From: a virus
IMG/VR virus record: IMGVR_UViG_3300046450_002261
Span: 1 to 35,568 of that record
DNA: 35,568 nucleotides
Direction: 5' to 3' (one strand)
The notes beneath the pieces were generated by a model, which was given only the letters and a program-made list of their open reading frames with translations, searched no databases and was not told where the DNA came from. This document shows positions 1-7,542 of the stretch, one piece after another; within the stretch, counting starts at the first letter, position 1; the number at the start of each line of letters is the position of its first letter. The translations under genes and the position numbers were made by a program.

Positions 1-312
1 GGTCCTTTAGAGCCATCAGAGCCAGCGGCTCCCATAGGTCCTTTGGGTCCTGAGGGACCTCCCGAGCCAGTCGGTCCTTTAGAGCCATCAGAGCCAGCGG
101 CTCCTTTGGTTCCTGTACCAGCGGCTCCCGTAGGCCCTTTGGGTCCTGAGGGACCTCCCGAGCCAATCGGTCCTTTAGAGCCATCAGAGCCAGCGGCTCC
201 CGTAGGCCCTTTGGGTCCTGAGGGGCCTCCCGAGCCAATCGGTCCTTTAGAGCCATCAGAGCCAGCGGCTCCCGTAGGCCCTTTGGGTCCTGAGGGACCT
301 CCCGAGCCAATC
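1..312 (-). repeat. tandem 72-nt (24-residue) collagen repeats
   Basis: Near-identical direct repeats start at 1, 73, 169 and 241, and a degenerate partial copy starts at 313. The unit is 72 nt, eight Gly-X-Y triplets containing GSD, GSK, GPI, GPS and GPT. The copy at 73-168 is 96 nt because eight extra codons are inserted. Every length change is a multiple of 3, so the frame is kept. The array continues off the left edge. Confidence 0.9.
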
Positions 313-2279
313 GGTCCTTTAGAGCCATCAGGGCCAGCGACTCCTTTTAAGCCTGTAGCTCCCGTAATCCCTGAAGGGCCTACTTCTATAACTTGAGAGT
401 TACCTTTTCCGTCTACTATTTGTAGCCCTTTAACCTGAAGACTTCCATCGGGGCCAATATTAATATCCGAAGTTTGACCAGCGGGGCCAGCTAACCTCAG
501 GCCCTTAACCTGAATGCTTCCAGCAGGGCCTCTCTGAATATTAGCGTAATTTCCTTTTTGACCTATGTGGATTGATGACGGTGAGACGTATAGGCTCTGG
601 AACGGTGAGTTCTCGCTCCCTAAATCAACGTAGTCATGTTGGGGATATAAAGCTCCTGAAGTCTCTGCGGTTCCCGCATTAATCAAAAGCCCATTTACAT
701 GTAAGCTTCGCCAAACTCCTCCATTCGCATTCCCTAAGTCATATATTCCCGTTCCGTCTCCTTTGACACCAGCGGCAGAATCACCGGCGTAGCCCCACGG
801 CAGAAGGTGTCCCTCAATGGAAATATCCTTCAGAAAGTCGGCCTCGCTCACTTCTTCCCCACTATATAATGGGTCGATGCGAAAATTATTAATCCCTTCT
901 ATTTCACTAATAAATAGTCTTTTCCAAGGAAGAGAGTCGTTCCCTATATTATAAAGACCCGAATTCCCGTACGTCATTACTTCCGGATCACCTACTTCTT
1001 CTTGGTGAGAAGAGCCGCTGGTCGGAACCAGAAATCCCCCAATCCGTAAATCAGAGACTCCTAAATCCCCAGAAATACCACTGTTGGGAATTCCGTGAGG
1101 AAGTTCTGTTGTGCCGATTTCATTTACCCAAATCTTTTTCCAAGGCAAAGCGGCTGGATGAACGGATGAAACGGCGAAACCTCCAGTTGCAAAATAGGAG
1201 CCGTGCCCCAATTCTTGAACACCCGAAGTGCCCGCACTAAGGTATTCCGTCTTGCCCTCGGTGATTCCCGAACGCAGGACTCCTGTATAAAAATTTCCTG
1301 TCGCAGGGCAGATGTAAGCTCCAGAAATAAAAGCGTTGGTGTCGGGAGTGTATCCTCCAATCGATTTTCCCTGAAAATTTATCCCTTGGAACTTTCCGCC
1401 GGTATAAGGGTTATAGTCTCCCGACCATTCTACATAAGAATCTCTCAGTTCAAGATGATCCGGAGCATTGCCCTTCATTAAATCGTAATGACTAGCGAAG
1501 ACTCCCTTTATTCCAGCAAAAACAGTGGGGCCATCGGGAGGACCCCCTGAAGCGTATAGCAATTGATATTCAGCGCTCTGTGGAGTTGTTCCGTCGTCCC
1601 CTTTAGTCCCCTTTTCGAACTCTCCTTTAATGCCTTTTAAGCCTTTAGAGCCTTTAGTTCCTTTCAAGCCCTTTAAGCCCTTTAAGCCTTTTTCCCCCTC
1701 ACTCCCCTTTCCTCCTTTAGTTCCTGCTTGGCCTTTCAGTCCCTTTAAACCCTTCTCGCCTTTTAACCCCTTCTCGCCCTTGACTCCCTTTTGACCCTCT
1801 TCTCCTTTACCTCCTTTAGTTCCTGCCTGACCCTTCAGCCCCTTTAAACCCTTCTCGCCTTTTAACCCCTTCTCGCCCTTGACTCCCTTTTGACCCTCTT
1901 CTCCTTTGCCTCCCTTTACTCCCTGCTCCCCTTTTAACCCTTTCTGTCCCTTTATCCCCTCTTGACCCTTGAGCCCTTCCGTGCCTTTATCCCCTTTGTT
2001 GCCTTTCTCTTCTACGTCTCCCGTTTTCCCTTTAAAACCTTTTAGTCCTTTTTCGCCCTTTATTCCCTTCTGACCTTCATCTCCTTTGGCTCCGCGAGCG
2101 CCAACATCAACTTCCTGAACAGGACCTCCACTCGCCGTAGCCGTTGTAGTAGAAGAGGAGGCAGGAGAAGCGATAACATCAGTTCTGCCAGTAGAAACGA
2201 CGCTTACTTGCGTCCCGCCGCCCGTGCTCACCGGAACGACTGAGCCGTCATCTGCTCCAGATACCACTACTTCAGACAT
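1..2279 (-). CDS. collagen-like phage tail fibre protein (3' end beyond window)
   Basis: The frame is open from an ATG at 2279 to the window edge, giving at least 759 residues; the C-terminus is missing. Residues 1-59 are a Ser/Thr/Val-rich head. About 60-228 is an almost unbroken Gly-X-Y collagen repeat rich in Lys and Glu (GLK, GEK, GQK triplets), with one Gly replaced (EEK). The middle, about 229-632, holds recurring short blocks of the type 'Y-N/D-x-G-N ... W/F-K/R-x-L-x-x-S', familiar from phage fibre repeats. From about 633 a second Gly-X-Y domain begins, rich in Ser, Thr and Pro (GSD, GSK, GPT). Collagen-like stretches in phage fibres form trimers. The preceding virion gene ends 5 nt upstream and no clear ribosome-binding site is seen, so translational coupling is likely. 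Ser/Thr in the second domain are possible glycosylation sites (inference). Confidence 0.88.
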   Translation of the reverse strand, partial: MSEVVVSGADDGSVVPVSTGGGTQVSVVSTGRTDVIASPASSSTTTATASGGPVQEVDVGARGAKGDEGQKGIKGEKGLKGFKGKTGDVEEKGNKGDKGTEGLKGQEGIKGQKGLKGEQGVKGGKGEEGQKGVKGEKGLKGEKGLKGLKGQAGTKGGKGEEGQKGVKGEKGLKGEKGLKGLKGQAGTKGGKGSEGEKGLKGLKGLKGTKGSKGLKGIKGEFEKGTKGDDGTTPQSAEYQLLYASGGPPDGPTVFAGIKGVFASHYDLMKGNAPDHLELRDSYVEWSGDYNPYTGGKFQGINFQGKSIGGYTPDTNAFISGAYICPATGNFYTGVLRSGITEGKTEYLSAGTSGVQELGHGSYFATGGFAVSSVHPAALPWKKIWVNEIGTTELPHGIPNSGISGDLGVSDLRIGGFLVPTSGSSHQEEVGDPEVMTYGNSGLYNIGNDSLPWKRLFISEIEGINNFRIDPLYSGEEVSEADFLKDISIEGHLLPWGYAGDSAAGVKGDGTGIYDLGNANGGVWRSLHVNGLLINAGTAETSGALYPQHDYVDLGSENSPFQSLYVSPSSIHIGQKGNYANIQRGPAGSIQVKGLRLAGPAGQTSDINIGPDGSLQVKGLQIVDGKGNSQVIEVGPSGITGATGLKGVAGPDGSKGPIGSGGPSGPKGPTGAAGSDGSKGPIGSGGPSGPKGPTGAAGSDGSKGPIGSGGPSGPKGPTGAAGTGTKGAAGSDGSKGPTGSGGPSGPKGPMGAAGSDGSKG
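1711..1908 (-). repeat. 99-nt tandem duplication in the first collagen domain
   Basis: The sequence beginning at 1711 recurs at 1810 with only a few substitutions. The unit is 99 nt, 11 Gly-X-Y triplets or 33 residues. It sits within the Lys/Glu-rich collagen region and keeps the frame, so it looks like a recent expansion by unequal recombination or slippage. Confidence 0.85.
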
Positions 2280-2284
2280 ACAGG

Positions 2285-2635
2285 TTAAGAAATATTGGTT
2301 GTAGCTTCAGGAAAAATGTAAACATCGCCCTTTACTAATTTGTCCGCAAAATTATCTTGCGAATATTCAATATCATAAACGCCCCTTATAATCGGTAAGC
2401 CGCTAGTTTGAGCGGCTCGAAGTGTTACGTCAAAATACCCCCCTGTCATTCCCGTGGGGGTAACGCCGGAAGGCGCAAGATTAACGATGATACCTGTATC
2501 AGAATACCTCCTTTTAACTACCCCGCTCATTGAGTAGCCGCTTAAATTAAGGGGGTTTCCGCTGCTATCTTTAGCCTGAAAACGAACGTAAAATTCAGAG
2601 CCTTGCGTAATATTTAAATTATAGCTAGTAGCCAT
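2285..2635 (-). CDS. small virion structural protein (baseplate/fibre-associated type)
   Basis: 116 residues. The N-terminus has the pattern N-L-x-I-x-Q-G-S-x-F followed by D-S-S-G-N-P-L-N-L-S-G-Y, seen in many small phage structural proteins of beta-sandwich type near tail fibre and baseplate genes (family knowledge, weak at this length). No signal peptide or membrane segment. It lies directly before the collagen fibre gene with 5 nt between stop and ATG, which supports a shared role such as fibre attachment. The exact role is not known. Confidence 0.6.
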   Translation of the reverse strand: MATSYNLNITQGSEFYVRFQAKDSSGNPLNLSGYSMSGVVKRRYSDTGIIVNLAPSGVTPTGMTGGYFDVTLRAAQTSGLPIIRGVYDIEYSQDNFADKLVKGDVYIFPEATTNIS

Positions 2636-2662
2636 AACACATATTACACTTATTATGAAGTA

Positions 2663-3031
2663 TTATTTACCTTCTTCTAATATTTTTCTAATATTTTTAG
2701 GCAAGTCCTGTTGGGGCTCTTCATTTTGACTAGGCATTCTAAATTTAGCTACGTGTTTCCTGAAGTCATTTAATAAAGTTTTTTCCAGTCTTTTCCTATC
2801 ATCTACCGGAACAATACCCAGCTTAGAAGCATGAAGGTAAATATCGGATTTAGTCATTCCATTTAAATGGCTTAAATACTGCCCTTCATCTAGGGTCCCG
2901 TATTTACTGTTTCCATCATCTCCCCATATCTGATCTAATGTAGTAGGGATAGGGGTATCGACTTTACCGTGTGTCTGGCTTAAGTTTTCGAGCTTCTTGC
3001 TGCTGGCAATAGTTTTTTTCTTTCTTCCCAT
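2663..3031 (-). CDS. hypothetical protein with a SAP-like helical segment
   Basis: 122 residues. The lysine-rich start (GRKKKTIASSKK) is followed by a helical region around 55-95 (T-K-S-D-I-Y-L-H-A-S-K-L-G-I, then a basic helix) that resembles small SAP or Rho-N-like folds. The C-terminus is charged with many Gln, Glu and Lys. I do not recognise the family. It is the first gene after the capsid terminator and has its own promoter candidate ending 7 nt before the ATG. A DNA-binding or head/tail-joining role is possible but not shown. Confidence 0.6.
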   Translation of the reverse strand: MGRKKKTIASSKKLENLSQTHGKVDTPIPTTLDQIWGDDGNSKYGTLDEGQYLSHLNGMTKSDIYLHASKLGIVPVDDRKRLEKTLLNDFRKHVAKFRMPSQNEEPQQDLPKNIRKILEEGK

Positions 3032-3038
3032 AATTTTA

Positions 3039-3066
3039 ATTATACAGTGTTTTGCCTGAAATGCAA
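3039..3066 (-). promoter_or_regulatory. sigma70-like promoter, very short leader
   Basis: On the minus strand TTGCAT, 16 nt, TATAAT, then 7 nt to the ATG at 3031. It lies just after the capsid terminator, so it would restart transcription for 2663-3031 and the fibre genes. The short distance predicts a leaderless or nearly leaderless mRNA. Confidence 0.55.
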
Positions 3067-3096
3067 AAAAAATCCCCCCGAAAAACGGGGGGATTT
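3062..3096 (-). terminator. rho-independent terminator after the major capsid gene
   Basis: A perfect 11-bp inverted repeat (AAATCCCCCCG / CGGGGGGATTT at 3070-3080 and 3086-3096) with a 5-nt loop, followed on the minus strand by a run of eight T. It stands 24 nt beyond the capsid stop codon. Confidence 0.92.
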
Positions 3097-3119
3097 GAAT
3101 ATAGTTATATGACTTAGGC

Positions 3120-4256
3120 CTAGAGGTCTAAGAAGATGCCAACAATGGCGCGAGCATCGATGCAAACGCGACCCTCTTCCAAGAAGCCGTAGAAGCCGAG
3201 CTTATCAGCTCGCTCCGTAGCGAATTGGTTATCAGGCATAGCTTGGAAGGTAGAACCTCCTTCAGCACCGCGAGCAACCGGACGAACAAACGCCCCTTTA
3301 CTGTTGTCGATACCGACCATGATTTCATCCGACGCACTAAACGCAGTACCGTTAGCACCATTAATATCCAAGTAGCTAGTAGAACCAGCAAGGGTATCAA
3401 ACAAGGTGTTGTACTTCTGACCAACGCCAAGCTCTAACAGCTCGACGATGTTCACTCCGTAAATCTCCTGCATACCAGCGCTGTCAAAGATTTCTTGACG
3501 AACACCAGCCGGGAGATCAGTAACACTCATGCCAGCAGTAGAACCGCCCACGGCATTGTAAGCGAAACCTCGAATATTAGCCATTCTCTCTGGGCTACAA
3601 TACAAGTCAGTAATTCCGCGACTATAAGGGTTAGCGGGAGTACCTCCAGCAAACGACTCATTAAGTCGCTTCATACGAGTCATAATGTCGTTCAAATCTT
3701 GGAGCTGAAAGTGCGTCACCGCAGCAGAGCCCTCAGTTTTGACAACATGTTGTAAAGAACCAGAGCTTGCGCTAGTAGTTCCCTCGGCAAGAGCCTTAAG
3801 GATAATTGCCCAAGCATTACGTTCTTGCTTAACAAGAATTTCTTGAGCCATTCTCTCTACGGCTTTACTTACAACGTCTAGACGAGCTTGACGAGCATAA
3901 CGTTTGCCCATGCTTACAGCGCTATCCAAACGATAAGTAGCGATCTTTAACTCACTCAAACCAGAGGTATGAGAAGTGGGGAGACCACCAGCCATGTTTT
4001 GAGACCAGACCTGAACGGTATTGACTCCTTCATTGTAGTAGAGATCAAGAGGATAACTAGGGCTATCGTCTTCATCAAATGGGGCATCTGTATAGATAGC
4101 GCCAGCAGTTCCAGCCTGATTAATGACCTGTAAGACTACAGGGCCTAAAAATGCTGCAAAAGCTTCAGCCGCTTCAGCCGCCACCACGTTGTTTCTAGAA
4201 CCCATCGCTCTGATGAGTTCTACTTGTTCGGGCGTATTCTTTAATGTTAATTTCAT
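3120..4256 (-). CDS. major capsid protein, HK97 fold
   Basis: 378 residues, a usual size for a phage major head protein. It follows the protease-scaffold and decoration genes and precedes a strong terminator, the standard place for this gene. Composition (many Ala, Gly, Thr and acidic residues, no Cys-rich or membrane segment) and a long helix around 105-160 (R-L-D-S-A-V ... A-E-R/E-I-L-V-K-Q-E-R-N-A-W) fit the spine-helix region of HK97-type capsids. The ATG at 4256 has a clear Shine-Dalgarno AAAGGAA 8 nt upstream, fitting high expression. The stop is TAG, with an in-frame TAA one codon later. The assignment rests on context and general character, not a diagnostic motif. Confidence 0.85.
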   Translation of the reverse strand: MKLTLKNTPEQVELIRAMGSRNNVVAAEAAEAFAAFLGPVVLQVINQAGTAGAIYTDAPFDEDDSPSYPLDLYYNEGVNTVQVWSQNMAGGLPTSHTSGLSELKIATYRLDSAVSMGKRYARQARLDVVSKAVERMAQEILVKQERNAWAIILKALAEGTTSASSGSLQHVVKTEGSAAVTHFQLQDLNDIMTRMKRLNESFAGGTPANPYSRGITDLYCSPERMANIRGFAYNAVGGSTAGMSVTDLPAGVRQEIFDSAGMQEIYGVNIVELLELGVGQKYNTLFDTLAGSTSYLDINGANGTAFSASDEIMVGIDNSKGAFVRPVARGAEGGSTFQAMPDNQFATERADKLGFYGFLEEGRVCIDARAIVGIFLDL

Positions 4257-4290
4257 TATATAATTCCTTTATTAAAGTATTAACTTCGGT

Positions 4291-4842
4291 TTAGGAAACG
4301 GCATCAAGGTTTAACCTAATAAGCACAACGCCGTCAGCGTCGGGCGCACCAAGAGCCTTGCCGACTTTGATGTTAGAAGCCACGCCAGTGGTGATATCAC
4401 CAGCAGCACCGCAATATAGGGTTGAACCTCCAACGGGGCTTTCGCTTGCCAGAGTTGCTCCACTGTAAAGGAAAGTTCCTTTCGTCACTACCGGAACAGC
4501 CTGTCCGCTTAAAGCAACTTCCATTTCCGCTTGCTTGCGGGGATGAAAAATAAGCTTTTCGCCGTTTTCGTCAGTCTCTTTAACATCGTAAAGCAACATA
4601 CCCACGGGGGTATCCGCTGCACCAGCGATGCCGACACTAGCGGCAACACCGTAGCGTTCAGACTGCACGTTATTGTAGGTTGCGCCTACACTTCCTAGAC
4701 GCTCTAATTCATCCGTGGTTTTCCAGCCGTTACCAATCACCTTAACAAGGGTTCCCTTGTTAGCAGGGATGGTTCCGCTAAACCTGAACAAATTAAGCAC
4801 GTCGTGTTCGTTATAATCTCTAAATGGTCTTAATGTAGCCAT
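4291..4842 (-). CDS. head decoration-type structural protein
   Basis: 183 residues, mostly beta by composition (many Gly, Val, Thr, Ala), lying between the protease-scaffold gene and the major capsid gene. This is where capsid-stabilising or decoration proteins are found in many phages. Segments such as A-N-K-G-T-L-V-K-V-I and G-K-A-L-G-A-P-D-A-D-G-V-V-L-I-R-L resemble the small beta-barrel proteins of that class. A good ribosome-binding site (AAGGAAT) lies 8-10 nt before the ATG. The role is inferred from position and composition. Confidence 0.68.
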   Translation of the reverse strand: MATLRPFRDYNEHDVLNLFRFSGTIPANKGTLVKVIGNGWKTTDELERLGSVGATYNNVQSERYGVAASVGIAGAADTPVGMLLYDVKETDENGEKLIFHPRKQAEMEVALSGQAVPVVTKGTFLYSGATLASESPVGGSTLYCGAAGDITTGVASNIKVGKALGAPDADGVVLIRLNLDAVS

Positions 4843-4868
4843 AATATTTTATTCCTTAATTAGTTTAA

Positions 4869-6461
4869 TTATTTAATCTCGAACTGATCCAAGGCAAAAG
4901 CTGCCTTGTATTTATCATAGACAGTTTCGGCTTGGGCCTCAGAATTAGCCGGAAAATCGGCATTAACATCTTCAGCATTTTCTAAAGCTTCCTCAACCGC
5001 CTCTTCAGCGGCGTCTACAGCTTTTGAATCTTTTTTCCAATCAACTTCGCCCTCTTCGTCGGAGGTTCCCTTCTTCTTTTGACCGGGACCATAATGACCC
5101 TTTTTCTTACGGTCAGCGTCGGGAGTGTCTCCTTTGTTGCCGCCATATTTTTGGCGACCTTCGAGAAGGACTTTCATTTTTGATGTAAAAGCATCAAAAG
5201 CTTGATCGTCTAAATCTTTAATGTCTGAAGCGATCACTTCACGATCTGCATCGGTAAGATCGTACTCTTGATCAAAGTAAGTCATTCGGACATTGAATTT
5301 TTCTTGAGCTTCTCTGGCGAGTACGTCCTGTTGCAAAGAATCAAAATTAGACTTTACTTCGTCTAATTCTTTTTTCATTTGCTCCTGTTGTGCCTTGAGT
5401 TCAGTCTCAGCTTCATGAGCCGCCTTGAGCTTATCTTCAACTTCCGTTTTTTGCGCGTGATATTCCTCGGAAGCGGTTTTAAGCTCTTCCTCAACAAAAT
5501 CAGCGATAACGGAAGCCTTCATAGTCTGAAGGCTCTCATCCGTGATATCTTTGATACTTGTGATTTTCATAATAGGTATGCTTTCTTCATTAGTTTCTAC
5601 AGTTATATTTGATGATTGTGAAATATTTTTTTCATTTTTTTCATTTTTTAGTGTATCCTCGACTTCATCAGAATCCTCTGAAGCATCTTCAGCTCTCTTG
5701 AGGGACACCTCTACTTCTTCTTTATTACCCTTAACTGCTATGCCTTGAACATCTGCAGCCGGGTTTTCTGTCAAGCCGATGCCAAGAGGAACAACGTTAT
5801 TAATAACTTGGCGATACACGCTTTTACCGTTCTCTAACTTTCCAGAACCTCCAAGAGCTTTAAGGAACTCTTTATTCTTATCGATCTCTCCTTCTTCAGT
5901 AATAAATTCTGCATTAGATATATTTTTTTCAGGGTCGTTAAGCAATACTAAATTATATTCATCAAACCCTAATTCCCAACTCGCGCTAACTTTCATATAG
6001 TGTTCACTAGTAGGGTCGCTTGCGTCCTCTATAATATCAGCAACTTTAGTGTTAACTACTTTCCAGATCACTCCTCCTAAAGTTATATTAAAGGGCTCGT
6101 TATCTTCAATGGAAGCTTCCGCTAAAGGCTTATCCGTTCCAAATTCGCTAAATCCAGCAGTTAAGATGACTCCAACTACTCTTTCCCGCTGATGCTCTAA
6201 ATTCATTGGCTTATTAATGAAATTCTTATACATCGCTATAGCGGTCTTCGAATCTACAACGTCTCCATTTTTATTAACTCGATTAGCAACGCAAGCATTA
6301 AAGGCTATAGGAAGTAAGTCAATATCTTTAGTCGTGTCCACGTCAGGAATGAAGTCTCCAATATCCAACATGGAAGCCATCGCTAAGTACTTATCTTTTT
6401 CTTCCGGCACTAATGCTCTTATAGTACTACTAAAAATGGTTTTATATTTTGGCTCTTTCAT
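4869..6461 (-). CDS. prohead protease fused to scaffold protein
   Basis: 530 residues in two parts. Residues 1 to about 245 look like a capsid maturation protease: H90 in N-L-E-H-Q-R-E-R-V-V-G-V-I, a strand with S159/S161 (K-V-S-A-S-W-E), and L-T-E-N-P-A-A-D, where prohead proteases carry their conserved 'NPA' turn. After an acidic linker, about 298-455 is a charged coiled coil typical of internal scaffolds, and the rest is low-complexity Lys/Glu/Asp/Ala. Such protease-scaffold fusions are known in phages; the protease cuts the scaffold and itself during head maturation. An internal ATG (M298, at 5570) at the start of the coiled coil could give a scaffold-only product of 233 residues. GGAGA lies before the main ATG. 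Confidence 0.78.
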   Translation of the reverse strand: MKEPKYKTIFSSTIRALVPEEKDKYLAMASMLDIGDFIPDVDTTKDIDLLPIAFNACVANRVNKNGDVVDSKTAIAMYKNFINKPMNLEHQRERVVGVILTAGFSEFGTDKPLAEASIEDNEPFNITLGGVIWKVVNTKVADIIEDASDPTSEHYMKVSASWELGFDEYNLVLLNDPEKNISNAEFITEEGEIDKNKEFLKALGGSGKLENGKSVYRQVINNVVPLGIGLTENPAADVQGIAVKGNKEEVEVSLKRAEDASEDSDEVEDTLKNEKNEKNISQSSNITVETNEESIPIMKITSIKDITDESLQTMKASVIADFVEEELKTASEEYHAQKTEVEDKLKAAHEAETELKAQQEQMKKELDEVKSNFDSLQQDVLAREAQEKFNVRMTYFDQEYDLTDADREVIASDIKDLDDQAFDAFTSKMKVLLEGRQKYGGNKGDTPDADRKKKGHYGPGQKKKGTSDEEGEVDWKKDSKAVDAAEEAVEEALENAEDVNADFPANSEAQAETVYDKYKAAFALDQFEIK

Positions 6462-6478
6462 AATTAATCTCCATTGTC

Positions 6479-6655
6479 TTATCTATGCGAGGCGTGGCAC
6501 TTACATGTACACGCTTCTTTATCGCATTCACCGCAATCGCAATCTGCGGCTTTTAAAGTCTTCTTAAGTACGTGAGGGTAATATTTTTTAATACCTTCAG
6601 TTATGTCGAATTGACACTCATACTTTTTCGGTCCTAAGTATTCGTAGTTTTGCAT
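6479..6655 (-). CDS. 58-residue cysteine-rich protein
   Basis: A short frame with ATG at 6655 and TAA at 6479-6481. The first 38 residues are ordinary (M-Q-N-Y-E-Y-L-G-P-K-K-Y). The C-terminal 20 residues hold six Cys and two His (C-D-C-G-E-C-D-K-E-A-C-T-C-K-C-H), a pattern suited to binding zinc or another metal. A Shine-Dalgarno AAAGGG lies 6 nt upstream, and the gene fits the 6462-6664 gap with 9 nt to the upstream stop, so it is very probably real. It leads the head genes. The role is unknown; metal binding is inferred from the cysteines. Confidence 0.75.
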   Translation of the reverse strand: MQNYEYLGPKKYECQFDITEGIKKYYPHVLKKTLKAADCDCGECDKEACTCKCHASHR

Positions 6656-6664
6656 TTTATCCCT

Positions 6665-7147
6665 TTATTCCCACTTATAGTTAATAGACTTATACTCCTC
6701 TAAATATAACTCGTCCACATCTTTAAAATCATAATCAAGTTTATACTCCTCAATATCGGCTGATGCTTTAAAAAAGTCAACACTACAAGGCATTTCATCT
6801 AGGGAAGTTATGAGCGACGAATTTAAAGCTTCTGCGATTTTTGCATTATCTATGGAAGCAAGACGAATAAACATATTAACGCGAGCCATAGCCCAACATC
6901 CACGGCTATGATTAGGGCGCAGGGATTCATTAAAACATTTTGCCGCTTTCCGGTAAACCTCCTTAAGCTGCGATAGGGAAACTTTTCCCTCTTGGCGATG
7001 GTTGTGATGTTTTCGTTTGTCTCGTAACGCCTCAGTAACTTTAACGGAAAAACTTATAGCTTCCTGCTGACTCTGAATTTCCGAATTAAACCTACTCGCT
7101 GGAGCAGACTTAATCTCATTATCGATTTCAAACTCGAACTTATCCAT
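6665..7147 (-). CDS. hypothetical protein of the head module
   Basis: I place the start at the ATG at 7147 (protein M-D-K-F-E-F-E-I). An in-frame ATG at 7186 would add 13 residues but has no ribosome-binding site, and a -10-like word (TATTAT) lies 11 nt before 7147. About 160 residues, mainly helical. A central stretch (K-V-S-L-S-Q-L-K-E-V-Y-R-K-A-A-K-C-F-N-E and then R-G-C-W-A-M-A-R-V-N-M-F) looks like a conserved core, and the C-terminus is acidic with several Tyr. No family recognised. It is the first gene after the 7231 terminator and heads the capsid operon. Confidence 0.65.
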   Translation of the reverse strand: MDKFEFEIDNEIKSAPASRFNSEIQSQQEAISFSVKVTEALRDKRKHHNHRQEGKVSLSQLKEVYRKAAKCFNESLRPNHSRGCWAMARVNMFIRLASIDNAKIAEALNSSLITSLDEMPCSVDFFKASADIEEYKLDYDFKDVDELYLEEYKSINYKWE

Positions 7148-7223
7148 ATACGTATTAAATAATACACATAAATTAATAAAATGCATTTAAAATTTTAAAT
7201 ATTTTTAAAATATTTTAAAAAAA

Positions 7224-7255
7224 TAAAAAACCGCACCCGAAGGTGCGGCTTGCCT
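7224..7255 (-). terminator. rho-independent terminator with UUCG tetraloop
   Basis: CCGCACC / GGTGCGG stem at 7231-7237 and 7242-7248. On the minus strand the loop reads TTCG closed by C-G, the very stable cUUCGg type, followed by TTTTTTATTTTTTT. It ends the transcript of the lipoprotein gene and separates glycan island B from the head operon. Confidence 0.92.
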
Positions 7256-7279
7256 TTTTAAAGAAAGTACTTCTTCTTA

Positions 7280-7495
7280 TTAGTCTTTTTCTACAGTAAC
7301 GTCCGGAAAAGGAACACTTACATTTACCAAAGGCAATGTAAGCCCAATTCCATCCTTGTTCAGATGAGCGTCAAGGGCTGCATCTTTATTTGCTTTTCCG
7401 CCAACGGTAATGGAGGGGAGTTTGTTAGTAACAGCACATCCCGTAAAAAATACGAAAAATGCTCCGACGATCAATGACATGGTTAATGTTTTCAT
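7280..7495 (-). CDS. small lipoprotein
   Basis: Start chosen at the ATG at 7495 (M-K-T-L-T-M-S-L); an upstream in-frame GTG at 7522 would put a polar tail before the signal peptide. 71 residues. A hydrophobic signal segment (I-V-G-A-F-F-V-F-F-T-G-C) ends in a lipobox with Cys at residue 20, so the mature part of about 52 residues would be a lipid-anchored periplasmic protein. The mature part has a repeated L-P-x-V/I-x-V-x-V-P-F-P character. It has its own promoter and terminator, so it is a one-gene unit. The function is unknown; a lysis or superinfection-exclusion role is possible. Confidence 0.75.
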   Translation of the reverse strand: MKTLTMSLIVGAFFVFFTGCAVTNKLPSITVGGKANKDAALDAHLNKDGIGLTLPLVNVSVPFPDVTVEKD

Positions 7496-7513
7496 TGTTA
7501 ATGGTTGATTGAT

Positions 7514-7542
7514 ATAATACACAATATATAGGGAAAGGTCAA
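7514..7542 (-). promoter_or_regulatory. sigma70-like promoter of the lipoprotein gene
   Basis: On the minus strand TTGACC, 17 nt, TATTAT, then 18 nt to the chosen ATG at 7495. The -35 hexamer overlaps the 3' end of the upstream glycosyltransferase gene. Confidence 0.7.

Noticed and set aside
1-320. Regular repeats that might be taken for a CRISPR array
   Set aside because: The repeats are contiguous, have no spacers, keep the codon frame and encode Gly-X-Y.
43-396. Plus-strand Pro-rich reading frame opposite the collagen repeats
   Set aside because: It is the antisense of a clear Gly-X-Y frame; Pro-rich antisense frames are expected from GGN/CCN repeats.
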